Source: Adiantum capillus-veneris (taxonomy: Eukaryota > Streptophyta > Polypodiopsida > Polypodiales > Pteridaceae). From it: 64,000 nucleotides of DNA. The DNA lies in contig CM043971.1 of NCBI GenBank assembly GCA_014529385.2, positions 84,549,340 through 84,613,339 on the forward strand. The letters run 5' to 3'. The stretch's first letter is position 1; the number at the start of each line of letters is the position of its first letter. Both the position numbers and the translations under genes were made by a program. The notes below the pieces were generated by a model. It did not search any database, was not told the origin of the DNA, and saw only the letters and a list, made by a program, of their open reading frames with translations. Below, piece after piece: positions 1-12,552 of this stretch.

Positions 1-593
1 CTCTCCACCAAGCTATGGCATGGGCGTTCTATTCCACACATGCATGAAACACAGAGGTCAGTGTTGTTGTTGGCTTGTGGAGCTATGTCATCCAATGGCA
101 TTAGGGCCAATTTGGATGAAATAAGGGTTTTTTAGGGTTTCTCTATTCTTGATCTAAGGGTCAAGGAGGAGCCACATTTCCAAAAGTATGGCACTTTTTT
201 ACACATGTCAAGATCTACTTCACTTTCTTTTGGAATATTTTGCACTATTTTAGCCATAAATTTTTCATATGAACTCCAAATCTAGTGCTCAAATGGTCCA
301 TGGGTGGCGCTTGATGAGCTCTATCCAATGAGTACTCATGTTGAATAGTTTTGGTAAGATCTTCATGGTCTTTTTTAGGTTGCCCCTTTTCAAATCCTTA
401 CACAGCCCTTTTTTCATCCAAATTGGCCCTAATGGAATGCATGAGGACGAGGGTGTACCCATCCCGTGGCTCCAAAAGATCCCTAACATTTTGAAATCCA
501 CCTCTTTCTATACCCCAATCACGTCATCATGACTCCAAGAAAGAGTCTGAGAAGGCACGTCCTAATGAGGCTTAAAACAATGTGTGGTGGGTA
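1..593. other. No recognised gene
   Basis: Moderately AT-rich sequence with stops in all frames. The open stretches on both strands are under 75 codons and lack any motif I recognise. It is probably decayed repeat sequence. Confidence 0.5.
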
Positions 594-1047
594 AGAACTA
601 AGTAACACACAACATTAAATGAGGGGGATAAGGGGATCAATAGCTTGAAAGTGGACTGCGAGATCCCAAGTCGGACTAAACCCATCTTGAGGTGGACTAA
701 ACCCAGCCAACACAAAAGTTGAGGCGTGCTAGACTTGGGTAGCAAAAAAAATCAATGTGGTTAGAGGGCTTGCCTAGCCGGTTTTGAACCCACAACCTCA
801 TGCTCAGGATTTGAGAAACATGGGCTGACCACCTCACCCACGCGCACATGATGTACTCCTCCCAAATTTTATGATCCTTTATTGTGACCCAACATGCTTT
901 ACCGAGGTTTAGGGAGTTTAATTTCTTCCCATGTTAATTAGTTTTGATGTGATGAATGTGTCTGCAATTGCATTGATTTTTGTGTTTAGACTTATGAGCC
1001 ATATGATCCCCTCACCACCTCCCATTTAATGTTGTGTGTTATTTATT
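594..1047. repeat. Imperfect inverted repeat enclosing about 360 bp
   Basis: Sequence around 594-637 (core AACACACAACATTAAATG, then GGGGATC) recurs in reverse complement at about 1003-1047 (GATCCCC, then CATTTAATGTTGTGTGTT). Weaker pairing continues about 20 bp inward on both sides. The inner segment carries a tRNA-like stretch. This could be a small non-autonomous DNA transposon or a foldback of two SINE-like copies. I found no clear target duplication. Confidence 0.45.
770..845 (-). repeat. tRNA-like (SINE-like) segment
   Basis: Read on the minus strand, 780-790 gives GGTTCAAAACC, a good RNA polymerase III B-box. About 40 bp upstream, GGTGAGGTGGTCAGCCC (around 823-839) resembles an A-box. 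The acceptor stem does not fold as a functional tRNA, so a tRNA-derived SINE relic is more likely than a tRNA gene. Confidence 0.35.
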
Positions 1048-1153
1048 CCCCTAAGGGTGAATAAGTGGTTTAAAACAAAAGCATGGGCATGTCGGTCATG
1101 AGGAATATTTAAATGGAAAAAGAAACCCATTGTTTTTGTGTGTGTTGGGGGCC

Positions 1154-1172
1154 GGGGGGGGGGGGGGGGGGG
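1154..1172. repeat. Poly-G run of 19
   Basis: An uninterrupted run of G just upstream of the integrase relic. Low-complexity DNA, prone to length error in assembly. Confidence 0.8.
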
Positions 1173-1210
1173 TAGGGGTGCAGGGGGAAGCACAGGGGTA
1201 AAAGATTCTT

Positions 1211-2210
1211 ATGGGTAGGCCAACAATAGCTAATATGACACCATTGACTCCAGCACATCCACTGGGTATATTCATGAAATGGGGTTTGGATTTCATGGGG
1301 CCACTTAAGAATATTACTCCAAGGAAGAACAAGTATATTATTCTGGCCACAATTTATGTCAGCACAAGTGGGTTGAATCCAAGTCTTTACCAGAAAACAC
1401 TGCTTGGACTAGATAAATAACTTTATTCATATATGAAAACATGATATGCAGATATAGATGCCAATCAAGATTGTCTCACATCAGGGGATGTACTTCATTT
1501 ATGAAACGATTATAATATTGACTGAGATCTTTTTAGTTAAGCACCAAAAATCTATGCCTTATTGTCCTAGGTGCAATGGTCAAGCAAAAAGCAGCAATAA
1601 AACCATGAAGACCATTCTCACAAAGATAGCTCAAAAGGAACCACACCATTGGGATGCTAAGCTCTAGATATCGCTATGGGCTTATCAGACTGCTTATAAG
1701 GTCACTACTGGCATGAAACCTTTCAGAATGGTATATGGAATGCAGGCAATAGTCCCAATGGATTTTGCCATTCCTAGCCTTACACTAGCAGTTGAACATG
1801 GGATGGACTTTAACCACAATCTAAAGCAGAGATTGGGTGAGTTTTATAACTGGAAAAGATCAAACAAAGGGAAATGTTGGAATCGGAAGTTGGCCATCAA
1901 AGGAGGAAACGTTGGCATGACAGTAAGATCAAGGTCAAGGACTTCAAGAGAGGTGACCTATTATTCTATATTACTCAAAACTAGCACCAAAGAAACTAAT
2001 TTAAAGATAGCGTGGTTTGGACCCTATGAGGTGGATTGGGTATTTTCCAATGGCATGATAAGACTTAGAGATTTATCACAATTACTGCTACCGAGAATTT
2101 ACAATAGGGCCAAGATTAAACTATATTCTAACAAATTTGAAGAAATCCCAATGGAACCAGTACCAGGCACGCATCTAGATTTAGACAATGAACCTATAGT
2201 TCAAACTTAG
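1211..2210 (+). pseudogene. Ty3/gypsy integrase fragment, inactive
   Basis: Three open pieces (1211-1420, 1458-1667, 1713-2210) separated by stops or frameshifts read as the integrase core and C-terminal region of a gypsy polyprotein. The motifs are GLDFMGP (first catalytic Asp present), IVSHQG where SDxG is expected, YCPRCNGQ for the YxPxxNGQ motif, and a KPFRMVYGMQ motif near the core end. The second Asp is replaced by His and the catalytic Glu after NGQ is gone, so the enzyme would be dead. No LTR or reverse transcriptase is linked to it. It is an old relic. Confidence 0.75.
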
Positions 2211-3060
2211 TACCTGGTAGAACCAATATAATCACAACCCTTCAGCAATCATGGAAAACACTAAGTCTAGATACAAATAGCCAAACTACACCAATTTCAA
2301 AAGGAAAAGCCAGTAACACGCTAGTCAATGAGGCCATTTTTGAATATTTGAATAACCAAAGAAATGCAGATGAAGATTGTGATAAGGATAATGATGAGCA
2401 GGAGGATGAAACAACAAGCCAACATCATCAAAAGGACAATTATGATGATACTCTAGGATTAGCTACTAAAGGCTCAAAACCCACTCGTGGGGCTAGAGTT
2501 CAGGCCATGCAAAGTATGGCCACACTAACATGCAAAGTATGGCCACATTGAAGAACAAGACCCCCACTGAAGTTGTTGACTCCTAGCTCTAGAATCCACC
2601 AACCAACAAGCACTAGGTTGGATAGTAGAGGGCTCATATTCATCAAGGAAAGTGTGTTATTCCTAAATCTCACTCTGAGTATGATCATGTGAATTCTACT
2701 AAGCTACCGATCATTAACAAAAGACTAAGGAAGAAAAAGACTCTCCAGATTCAATAATTTTTACATGATGAGATTGTCTATTTGGACCTAAAGACATTTC
2801 AATGTTGTATGTGGGGACCAAGAGGATGGTACATGCTTGGAAGTCTACGAGTAGCACCACAATTAGTCAATTTGTAAGCTGTCTCCATATCCTAGTTGTA
2901 TACAAGTTTTAAAAAGAGTCCCCGAGTGTTGCATCACCATCAATGATGTGGCAGTTAATCCAGCTCTAAAACATTTGGTGGACAAACCCCACCTACCAGT
3001 GCATGAAAAATATAAGAATTCAAATGAAAGAGATGCTAGTTCAGATGCAGAGTGCTAGAT
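2211..3060. other. Tail of the integrase relic and unassigned sequence
   Basis: A short acidic frame at 2348-2551, rich in Asp, Glu, Asn and Gln, could be the polyprotein tail of the preceding relic. Beyond it I see no coding signal. The last bases (AGTGCTAGAT) are nearly repeated just after the solo LTR that follows. Confidence 0.4.
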
Positions 3061-3309
3061 TGTTAAGTATGGAGCCTGATTTACCCTTGTAATTTTCTGT
3101 GGTAAAAGCGCACATTTGTAAGGCCCCCATTATGAGGAGAAGCCATCGTGCGTGAAGGAAAATCACTCACCGGAAACCAAAATTTTCAAGGACAAGAATC
3201 AGGGGCAACTTTTTTTTCGCCGGAATATTCTTTTTCGCCGGAATATTATGGCCGGACGGCGACCGGAAAGTGGTCGAAAAACAACCGGTCGGTTGGCCGG
3301 TGGCCGGTA

Positions 3310-3393
3310 GTCAATGGCCGATGGCCGGTGGTCGGAAGTCAATGGCCGGTGGCCGGTGGTCGGAAGTCAATGGCCGGTGGCCGGTGGTCGAAT
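3310..3393 (+). repeat. 28-bp GGCCGG minisatellite in U3 of the solo LTR
   Basis: Three consecutive copies (3310-3337, 3338-3365, 3366-3393) of a 28-bp unit containing GTCAATGGCCGGTGGCCGG, preceded by a partial unit from about 3289. It lies about 130 bp upstream of the TATA box, the usual place for retrotransposon enhancer repeats. Confidence 0.85.
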
Positions 3394-3520
3394 TCAAAAG
3401 CGGACTTGTCTTCTCAAGGGCGGCCACACATGGGCGAATTGGATGGTCCGATTTGGACTTATTCGCACAAGGGAGGCTACACATGGCTGTCTCTCATAAG
3501 AGAGGGCAGCCCTTTTGGCC

Positions 3521-3530
3521 TATAAAAGGA
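3521..3530 (+). promoter_or_regulatory. TATA box of the solo copia LTR
   Basis: TATAAAAGGA matches the plant TATA consensus and lies about 310 bp before the LTR end, leaving a plausible R-U5 length. Confidence 0.6.
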
Positions 3531-3834
3531 GGCCATTTCTACACACATTTCATAGTGTGAAGTTGATGCAACAAGGTGAGTGTGAGGTGGTGAGAGTGAA
3601 GCAAGGCGGGAGCTCCATTAAGGGTATAATCCCTTTGTAAACTACTTCTTGTTTTGAAGTACTAAAGCCATTGAGTGGCTACTTTCCCGTGGACGTAGCC
3701 CACATTGGGTGAACCACGTATATCGTGTGTACTCTCTCTCTCTCTCTACTCTATAATCTCGTGTATGTAAATCTGTCTCTCTCCATTAAGTAATCTACTC
3801 AATTATCTATTTAGCTACGTCTTATTTCCTAACA

Positions 3835-6136
3835 TAGAGGAGTGCTAGATCAAATATTCAAGGCATTATTTGAAGAGAATTCTACCATTAGTAGAGGGAC
3901 AAGTACACAAATGACAATAAGGGAACAAGAGATGACCCAAAAAAATCTCTCTCATCTAGTTCGAATCACTTGGAAGATGATGCAACAAGAGAATTAGATA
4001 GTGATGAACTTTCTAGAGTTCATTTCAGATTCCCTGGTGCTAATGTATGCCATTCCATCTCAAGAGGCAGAGGTCCCATAATTTTTTCCAACTCTTTACC
4101 TGACATGATTTTTTAAATCAATGCTCACAATGGGAAAAATAATTGGTTTCCCATTTGATCCTGGAGACTATTGAAGTGCAATTTGCATAGTTATCTGTTG
4201 TAGCAGGTTGCATGGTTACCAAGGTCTTGGTTTCTAGATTATGCTTAGTGAGAAGAGTTTTTGGTTATACGTTCAATAATATTACATGGCTGGATTCCAG
4301 TTGACTTCTTTGGACAATTGATAAAGTATCTTCACATCCTTTAAGTTGGTTCTACTACTAGAACTTGAAGTAAAGGACTTGTGACCAGTCCATGTGCAGA
4401 CAAAGTAAGGCATACTTGAGCTTGATAGGGTTCCCTAAAGCGAGCTTGATGGTCAAGCCGTGTGCATCATTAACTAGAGCACTTGAGTCTGATAGGGTTC
4501 ACTAAATAGGTTATTCATATTTCAATGCTTTGGAGATACGCTACATACGGTTTGAAGATTTTTGATGGGTATCTACCTAATGATTAAGCTAGAATATTGA
4601 TGATAGGGTATAAGGCTTATATTATTTTCCATATGTTTACTAGTTATGTGAGTCTGATGATGGCAAAGAGCATAAGGTACCTATAGAAGATGCACATTGA
4701 AGTGCAGTTGTCACAGACCGGAGGCTGTGCATGTTCAGAGGGGATGGATGTCGTGCAACTCCGTTTCCATGATGGGAAAAAGAGAAAAGAAATACATGCT
4801 AATATTCTTTGTAGCCTACACATCTATTGAACAGTGATCAAGGATTGTTAACATGCCAAGTTTAATGATTAATGTATGCCAGATGCGGCTTTAAAGGGCC
4901 AACATATGCCTTAATGATGTTAAAAAAGAGTATGCTTGAAGCTAGCACATATGGTAGTTTATGAATTAGAATTGTAGTGCTTGAAGTGCTCTACCAGCCT
5001 ATCTTTATGACTTGTCGATTGGAGCTACGGTGAAAAAGTTATGGCAGTTTGAAGTTTGAGTAAATTGCCAACCCGTACCGGATTGGGCAACTTCATCTGA
5101 GGGGACAAAAATGAAGTGAATGCATGGGCCTTAAGTGCTCACTTTGTGAAGGATGTCCCTCTTTTTAGATTAGTGATTGGGGTTACGGCTACGAAGATAC
5201 TGGCTGTTAAAGGTTCATCGAGGGTCGGTTTCGGTACCACGCCGGTCCGCTCGATCGGTGTGCCATCTGGGAGTTTTGAGCTTCATCTAGGTTTTGGATT
5301 GCGGGAACAGTAAGTGCTTGAGGAGTATCATGTCCAATATGATCTCTCTTGCAGTACATTGATGACAGGAAATATCAAATAGGGAAATGACAAGAAAGCT
5401 ATGGATGGCTTGGCACTGGATCCCGGCCAAATGTGGTACTTGGATGATAATTTTGACGAAAAGTATGCCTAATACGATGCTTTAGCAGTGATTGTTTGAG
5501 ATTTGAGATGTATGCCGAATGTGATACACCTCATGGAGCACAATAAGTGCTTTAGTGGTTTTTCTTTTTTTTTAAAGGTCGTCTCTTGTTGGTCAAGACT
5601 TTGATACAAGAAACGACACTCATGTTGAGATTGCTTGAGAGGGGCTGCTAGTGAAAGATGTTGTGCTTGGCAATGCTTGGCTGATATGCACACCAAATGT
5701 GGTGCCACAACATGGAAAGTACCGCCCAATGAGGCACTAGGGCCACCCCCCAAGGTCATAAGCTAAATGGCCACCCTAAACTAAGGAGGGGTGTGGATAA
5801 CTGAAAAAAGAAAAGGGGTGATGGCGGCAGGCAGTGAGCACGAGCTTAGGCAGGGAGAGAAAGGCTTGGGTCGGTTTCCACGAGCCTTGGATGACGACCG
5901 ACATGAAGAGAAATATGCTCAGATTGCCAGGGTGTGCAATCTGGTGCGGATCCTTTGTGATTTGGCAAAGATGAGAAAACTGGTATGCCACATCAGCAGC
6001 AGCAGGGGCCGTTTCTTATGCTCTTTAGCAACAATGGTGTCATCGTTCTAAGGGAGGGGGAGGCTATTAATAGAAGGGTTTTATTTTTAGCATGCAAAAA
6101 AAGGAGAATCCAATCCATGCAAGAGGATGCAAGACA

Positions 6137-6141
<5 letters not shown>
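3835..6141. other. No recognised gene
   Basis: Over 2 kb with only short, motif-free open stretches. I could not relate it to any coding domain on either strand. Confidence 0.5.

Positions 6142-6217
<76 letters not shown>
6142..6217 (+). repeat. (CT)n microsatellite
   Basis: A pure CT array of about 76 bp. Shorter CT clusters follow to about 6500. The apparent Leu-Ser and Arg-Glu frames across it are translation artefacts. Confidence 0.95.
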
Positions 6218-6219
<2 letters not shown>

Positions 6220-7153
6220 GCTTGAGCAAGGGAAGAGGGGAGAAAAGAGGATTTGTAGAAGAAGAGCATGAATGAAGGAACGGATCTCTCTCTCTCTTAT
6301 CCTCGGTTAGCTAGGGAAGGGGGAAATCTTTCTCTCTCTCGCTCTCGGAACCAGGAAAGGGGAGGAAGTTTCTCTCTCTCATTCGTGGGCAAGTATGAGG
6401 TAAATCGCTTCCTCTTCCTATTGGAGATAAGCAAGGAGTCAAAGGAAGCAAGCAAAGAGGTCAAAGCTAATTAAATCAAGGCTCTTTCTCTCTCTTGTGG
6501 AGAGGAAGCTATTCTTGATTGAGAATATAAGCAGTACGAGGCAGTTTTGGCAACACAAGGAAAATTTTTGCGGGCAATTCATCATGATAAGCCTTACGTT
6601 CATCAACACTGATCATCAATGGACATTCTGAATCTATGAAAGCTAAACTAATTGGACTAGATTTTGTGAATGGGAGCTTAAACTCCTAAATTTCCAATAA
6701 TTAATTAAGTTAACGGTGCTGTTAACAGCACCGCCTTGGCTATTGTGCATCAAATTTTGCTGGCATCATAAAATTCATTTATTTTGGCAGTTTGTTCCTG
6801 TTTCAAAGAGGTTACTTGACAATTGTGCAGTGTGGTGGATCTTTTCTCTCTCTTCTCCCACATCTAGCAACTCGGTGCTGACCTGACTCACGTTTCAAAC
6901 ACATATCCCCCGACAACGTATTATGGTCTATCACAATATTTTGAGATGTTTTGGGTTTTTTAACCTATATTGGTTGATGTGGATGGTTTTCTTTAGGGTT
7001 ACTTGTTTTTAATGCATTTTTCACAATTAAACATAGAATTTTGAAGTGAAAATGGTTATCAATCCGTATTAATATAATCTTGCATAATTTTTTGAAGTCT
7101 TTACGATTATGGTCTCTTCGAACTAGTGTGAGAGTGCCGGTGCACCCATAAAA
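6218..7153. other. No recognised gene
   Basis: CT-rich at first, then AT-rich. GTTAACGGTGCTGTTAACAG near 6709 is a short local palindrome. No coding signal. Confidence 0.5.
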
Positions 7154-8653
7154 TTGTATTTGATATGTTGTTTTTTATTGTCTAATGAAAAAAATGATGT
7201 CAGAGCAAAAGAAAGCTATTATGTGTGCCATTCAAAAGAATGTATATCGGCAATATCTTCTTGTGCAGATGGTCACATACAGCAAATGAATGAAAGTTAC
7301 ATTTTCATTAGAGGTCTCACTATCGCTATCCAAGAGAACACAAAATATAGATTCCAAACCAAATGCTTGTATGAGTTGCTAATTGCTACAGGGATAAGGG
7401 AATTCAACCCCCACCATAAGATTAGGACAATGTTGGAAAATATGAAAGTGTGCTACAAAGACTTGAAAAAAGATCTCCGTCCCACTTGCGATATGGCAAA
7501 AATAGATTTGTGGGATAAACAATGGGAGGAGCAAAAGGTAAAGATGAAGCGGGTGAAAGCTCAAGACCAAGACTCCTTAACCAAGTGATTGAAGATGGCC
7601 CAAGATGCGCAAGCGGCCGTAGGTGGTCGATCACATGCCAGCGACATCAGCACAATCATGCGCACAACCTTGAATACCAAGTGCACACATTTGATCGACA
7701 TTCCCCATGAAGCCTCATTGAAAGGTACTAGGATTGGAGCAGTCTCTTTTAGTATGCACATTAGACACCATTAAAAGAATTTCTTTCTTTCCAGAGCACA
7801 TCACATATGTAAGAAAAGGCTACAAGGGAGGCACTGAGGCAAAATTTGATAGCTTTAGAGCAGAGAAAGGAATGTAAACACTTCACCCCTTTATCGTTAG
7901 ATGCATTGAATTTACCACCGAGGTCCCCCTATATCACAATCTTCTCATACTACAGTGGGGGTGCCTTGGGAGACATGATATGATGTCTGCCATTTTCCCA
8001 AGGAGTGTTCAAGTGCTGCATGTACATGATACAATATGGTTGAAGGAATTTTCCATCAACAAATCAACACTTACAAGAGATATAGATTACACACTCTTAT
8101 TGATGGCATACGACTGCTCACTCTGCTGGTATAATGCAACAACTTACATCCCTACAATATAATACTCACACAAATAAACCCTGTGTTGGCATTATTGATT
8201 TAGGCATGATACTTAGAAGGCCAGCCAGGCAGGTATCAATTTTTTATTTTGCATTCTCCAGCTCAATCGGACTTTGCAATTTTGGAGGTAAAGGAAGCAG
8301 GGGAATGAGAGCTCCCAAGGAGGCCATAGATTGCTCTAGAAATATATTACGATCCACAGTGCACAGATGCATACTCAAAAGCAAGTGACATTTATGCATT
8401 AGGTTTTCTATTTAGCATGTTAATAGACTTTTGGAGTGCAGCTAGGAAAGCGTATTTCCTAGAGGAAGTATTTTACCACCCTAATGAAGATGCCATGAGG
8501 GCTATTCAGCAAAAAGTGGACAGTTGGATGAAATTAAGAGAGCTCAAATCTAGAAGAGACGCATCACATATTTTGTTATTCTTCAGAGAGCATTTAAAGA
8601 CAGACCCTAATCTTGTCCTTATTGAACTTGCGCCATCTTTTTACCCGGCATGA
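7154..8653 (+). pseudogene. Decayed coding region of unknown origin, weakly kinase-like at its 3' end
   Basis: A 144-codon frame at 7154-7588 is followed by broken frames, then an open stretch of about 100 codons ending at 8653. The last part contains AYSKASDIYALGFLFSM (around 8372-8425), which resembles protein kinase subdomain IX (SDVYxFG). A few codons upstream, SDFAILE could echo the DFG region. I see no ATP-binding loop and no catalytic HRD motif. The earlier 7154 frame ends in a Lys/Glu-rich segment and matches no family I know. It may be a fragment of a captured host gene or two unrelated relics. Confidence 0.3.
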
Positions 8654-8657
8654 ATAT

Positions 8658-10578
8658 TGATAGCCGTTTTTCGGCTCTTTGTAATTACCACAGTGAGTTA
8701 CCTCACCCTACCAAAATCACCCAAACACTGTGGCTATCCCTACCATTTCACTGTACATAGGCGTGCGTGAGTCACAGGACTTTTCCCATATCTTCTTTAA
8801 AAACCCTCAATTAGCTAGTCATTGGGCTAGTTGAGCCAAAATAAAAATAAAAAAAATATAAGTATATTATAGCCCATGCGTATGTAAATATTTCTTTATA
8901 TATAGGGCCTAAATAAAAGATTTTTTCATAATTATTTTGGTATTTATTTAAATATTTCTACCTAGGTGTGTGTTATTTATGCTCTGTACATTGCCTCACC
9001 ATTACCACAATTTTTTCTTACCATTTTTCATACTCTTTATTCCATATAGAAATATTTTCATGTAAGCTTCTCTTATATTTGGTGTAACTCCACCCCAACA
9101 AAAATCCAAAAAAAGTAGTTTTATTTATGTGTATATTTTTTCACTATTTTGATTTTTCCCTTCCTACATCTATTTTGTTTTTTTCTAAAAAATTAGAACA
9201 CCAAAAATATTTATCTTTTTATGGTAGCCTCATAATGAGAGAGATTTCTTTTGACCCCTTTATATTTTTTCCACTTATATTATTTATATTTGACATGTAC
9301 ATATTTTTTAGACCCCTCAATATTTGATTTTCTTAGTTGTACTATTCACTTATATCCTAATCTCAACAATATCTTCAATTATAGACCTACCAAATAAGGT
9401 CAAGGATAGGTGGCATGCATACATGCACTATGGAGGGCTCACTCTTGGAGGTATTCAAAAGAATCATCCAAAGAAGGACCCCACAAGGACCTTTGCAGTG
9501 GAAAAAACGATCGGTTTTGCTGAATTTTTAAAGTTTACTTGCTCTCTGAATTTGAAAAGGTGATACAAACAAAAGTTGTAGCTCGTGGGCTGAACTTTTG
9601 CCTCAAAGTTTTTCATATTTTTTTGAGCTACGAGCTGTGAGCTATGATTTTTTTAGTGGACCTCAATTTTCCCATGCTATGCAGCCACACTCTCTCTTCC
9701 ACTTTATCATTTTCCTCTTTCACACACACTTCTCCACTCATCATCCCCATCTCTCTCACCACTCCTCTCTGCACACTACTCACCTTCTCCTCAACCTTGA
9801 AGAATAAGAGAAACCATGGTGAACTCATACCTCCCACACACAATTCCATTCCAAAATTGACCACCTAGTCTCATTTTTCCTCCTCCAAATTACCCATATC
9901 TATCAAAAAAACCACAAAATTCAGCCTCTTCTCTTAAAAGACAGCATCATGGTGGTTGATTACTCAGCTTCAATTACCTTGACTCTCAAGGAAGGTCAAG
10001 AGTGGAGAAAAAATGTACCGTCAAAGCTAGTGGACCGTCAACAGGCGTCAAAATCGGTCCTACTCAAGACACTTGGAGCATCAACCTTGTAAGAAAGCCA
10101 CCTTTTCTTTCCTCTTAAGAGTTTTTTTCTTCCTTATTTGTATCCTACATGGATACTCCCATTGTAAATATCCAATTCCATTTGTAAATTAATACTAACA
10201 CTACTAACACTAACCCACTATGAAAAGTCCTATCACCTCCATTTCTCTCCTCTCTCTTTCCTCACCAACTTCTTGATAATTCCAAGCAAAAGAAATTAGA
10301 TAAATTGCTGAAAATCTAACCCAACCATGGTTAGAGGAGTAACCCTAGCCTTCAAAATTGCTATAAAAGGAGGGTGTAGCTAGCACAAAGGGGGAGCCAT
10401 AAGCAAGAGCACTATGCTATAGCTTGAGAAGCCAAGCTCAACCTCTCTAGAAGGAGCTCTTGAGTGGAAGCTCATTGTCTTATGCATGTGCATGTGTTGT
10501 AATAGGGGATTAGCAAGGGAACTCTATGCCATTGTAAGAGAGAGAGTGATAATTCAATTGAGAGTAGGAAATCTATCA
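8658..10578 (+). repeat. 5' LTR of the gypsy element
   Basis: It starts TGATAGCC, directly matching the bases after the polypurine tract at 16871-16882. The proposed end CTATCA at 10573-10578 gives a TGATAG/CTATCA inverted repeat. A TATAAAAGG box at 10362 lies about 215 bp before that end. The start is firm. The end is inferred, because no obvious tRNA-complementary primer site follows it and the repeat of this region continues past it. Confidence 0.6.
10362..10370 (+). promoter_or_regulatory. TATA box of the gypsy LTR
   Basis: TATAAAAGG followed by GAGGGTGTAGC. The same box occurs in the second LTR copy at about 23720. Confidence 0.6.
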
Positions 10579-11022
10579 TTTCTCCTACTAGTGTAAGCCC
10601 AACATTTGCTGAATCAAGGAGGGTGGATTTGGACTAAGCTTGGATATTTTGTCTCCCTTCCAACGTGAAGTAATGGACAACAATGATGCGTAAGTGTCTT
10701 GGTGTTTTTTGTTAAGTTCTTGATAGCTTGTCTCTGGTGTTGTCATCAATCTAGCCATAAATCCCACATACTGTAAGAGGGCGACAGGGTGGAGAGGACT
10801 CCCCTGGCCTTAAGACAGTGATTGGGGTGGTTTTTTTTGTGATGTGTTGTGGTGAAATTTACGCAAGCTATGTGAACAAATACTAATCTCACTTTGATTT
10901 GTCATGACAGATTTGTAAGAAGGTATTAATGCAACAAGCACCCCCTCCTCCTTTCTCTCTCTTTCTTAAATATATAGTTGTGTTTGCTTGATCATTGCCG
11001 ATACGTTTCAAAGCAGCCCGAG

Positions 11023-11158
<136 letters not shown>

Positions 11159-11696
11159 GTGTGTGAGAGTGTTCCATTGGTGTTAGGGTTAGTGTAAATT
11201 CCTTGCTTGTTTGTGGGTTGCTCTAACGATTCTCCTCTTTTGCGTCCTAGTTCGCTCTTAAACTAGGTGGTGCCCCTTGTGTAGTTGGGATTTGGCTGTG
11301 GGTTTGTTGTTTTGGTTTGTGTTGTGTTGTGCCCCAGCCCCATTGAGCAGCACGGGAGACTTGAAGGGTGTCTAGAGGTTGCTCTTCTTGTTGCCCACCC
11401 CGGACCACCTCAATATTTTGTACTTTTCTATTGACTTGTCATTTGGGTATTTTATTTGCATTGAAGTCTATGTTCTGGGTGGTTCACCTCACTTAAAGTA
11501 TATTGGAATCATCTATCTTTAGTCTAGTTTCTTTGGTACACTTGGATCAATCGTGATATTTTTTTTTGCATCAATTGCAAAATATTTGACTAAACTATCT
11601 TTTGTTGATTGTGGTATCTTTGAGAGTGTTGAATCAAGAGAACAAAAGTTTGTTAATGATATTTAATATTTATTTGTTTGTCCATTGTAGTTCTAA

Positions 11697-12245
11697 GATA
11701 CCGTGGTTGATAAAGAGAAAGCATGTGGTACACAAATGGTGCCAGATGATCAACAACAAATGGTTGTTAACTCGTTTCAGCTCATGGTATGTCGGTGCAA
11801 CAAGCAACACGCATAGGTTGTTGACTATCAAAATGGGCAAACCCAAACCATGTGCAAAGGAAAGAGATCATCAAATAGGTGACCAAGAAATTTTAAGGAT
11901 GTGGAGATAAAGAAAGGATGGTGGAAATTATCGAAGTGCCTTCACCAAGAAATGAAAGATAGCACTGAGAGAATCTACTTGGAGGTTTTTGGCCATCCAT
12001 TACACAATGCAGATTGTGCATTATATTTTGCAAAAATGTTGTATGTACATTTTGTCCAGCAATGACCAATAGATTTTTCCTCCATACAATTAAAAAAGGA
12101 GAAAGATATTTTAACAACTCAGTTGGTTGAGAAAGATGAAAAAATAACACGACTTCTTGAAGCAACCCAAACACCTCAAGCATCCCAGGTTCGAATGGAA
12201 AAAAGTATTCATCACTTGAATCAGGATGTTCAGAATTTGACACAA
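11697..12245 (+). pseudogene. Gag-like relic in the gypsy leader
   Basis: After a pyrimidine-rich stretch ending TTGTAG, one frame reads a Gln-rich segment (GTQMVPDDQQQMVVNSFQL), and further on a coiled-coil-like segment with alternating charged and Leu residues (QLVEKDEKITRLLEATQ, around 12118-12170). It ends at the TGA at 12246. Several stops interrupt it. Copy one lacks 16 nt present in copy two (25112-25127), which breaks the frame. I infer a remnant of gag from its position before protease, not from a conserved gag motif. Confidence 0.4.
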
Positions 12246-12552
12246 TGAGTGAATCCTACACCTGTACAAGGGACACACATAAGTCACCTTGTTTTGCATC
12301 CAGAGTTAGTTCTTGCATCATAGTTAGATACATGTTCATCTTCTCAATGTCCAATATGATACAAGAATTTTGACAAATGGAGTGGATATTATACATTGGC
12401 ATGTGGCCATTACTATCATCACCTCGTGTGTTTAATTCTTTTAATGAAAAACAATAGCCGATGTGTAATCTATTCACAAGATATTTCACAAGGGATATAT
12501 TATATGTTTGGCATGGTAAATGAGTATACATTGAAGCTCAAATGAGGTTGAC

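Larger units (their letters stand above)
3061..3834 (+). mobile_element. Solo LTR, Ty1/copia type
   Basis: The block starts TGTTAAGTATGG and ends CCTAACA, giving a TGTTA/TAACA terminal inverted repeat. A TATAAAAGG box lies at 3521 and a CT-rich stretch near the end. The phrase around 3688-3722 (GTGGACGTAGCCCACATT, then GGTGAACCACGTA) is typical of R-U5 regions of plant copia LTRs. The flanks TAGAT on the left and TAGAG on the right could be a 5-bp target duplication with one change. No primer binding site or coding sequence follows, so this is a solo LTR left by LTR-LTR recombination. Orientation is inferred from the TATA box position. Confidence 0.75.

Noticed and set aside
3148-3560. Overlapping Trp/Gly-rich frames over the GGCCGG minisatellite
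   Set aside because: They arise in all three frames from the 28-bp repeat and the block is an LTR, so they are not genes.
5116-5313. 65-codon frame in an otherwise empty region
   Set aside because: Short, no motif, no neighbours; expected by chance.
5985-6275. Ser-Leu and Arg-Glu repeat proteins across CT arrays (also near 10978-11197, 31359-31762)
   Set aside because: They are translations of dinucleotide microsatellites in several frames and have no independent coding support.
9127-9868. Small frames repeated at 9127-9868 and 17355-18098
   Set aside because: They lie inside the two copies of a gypsy LTR, so their repetition reflects the LTR and not a gene family.
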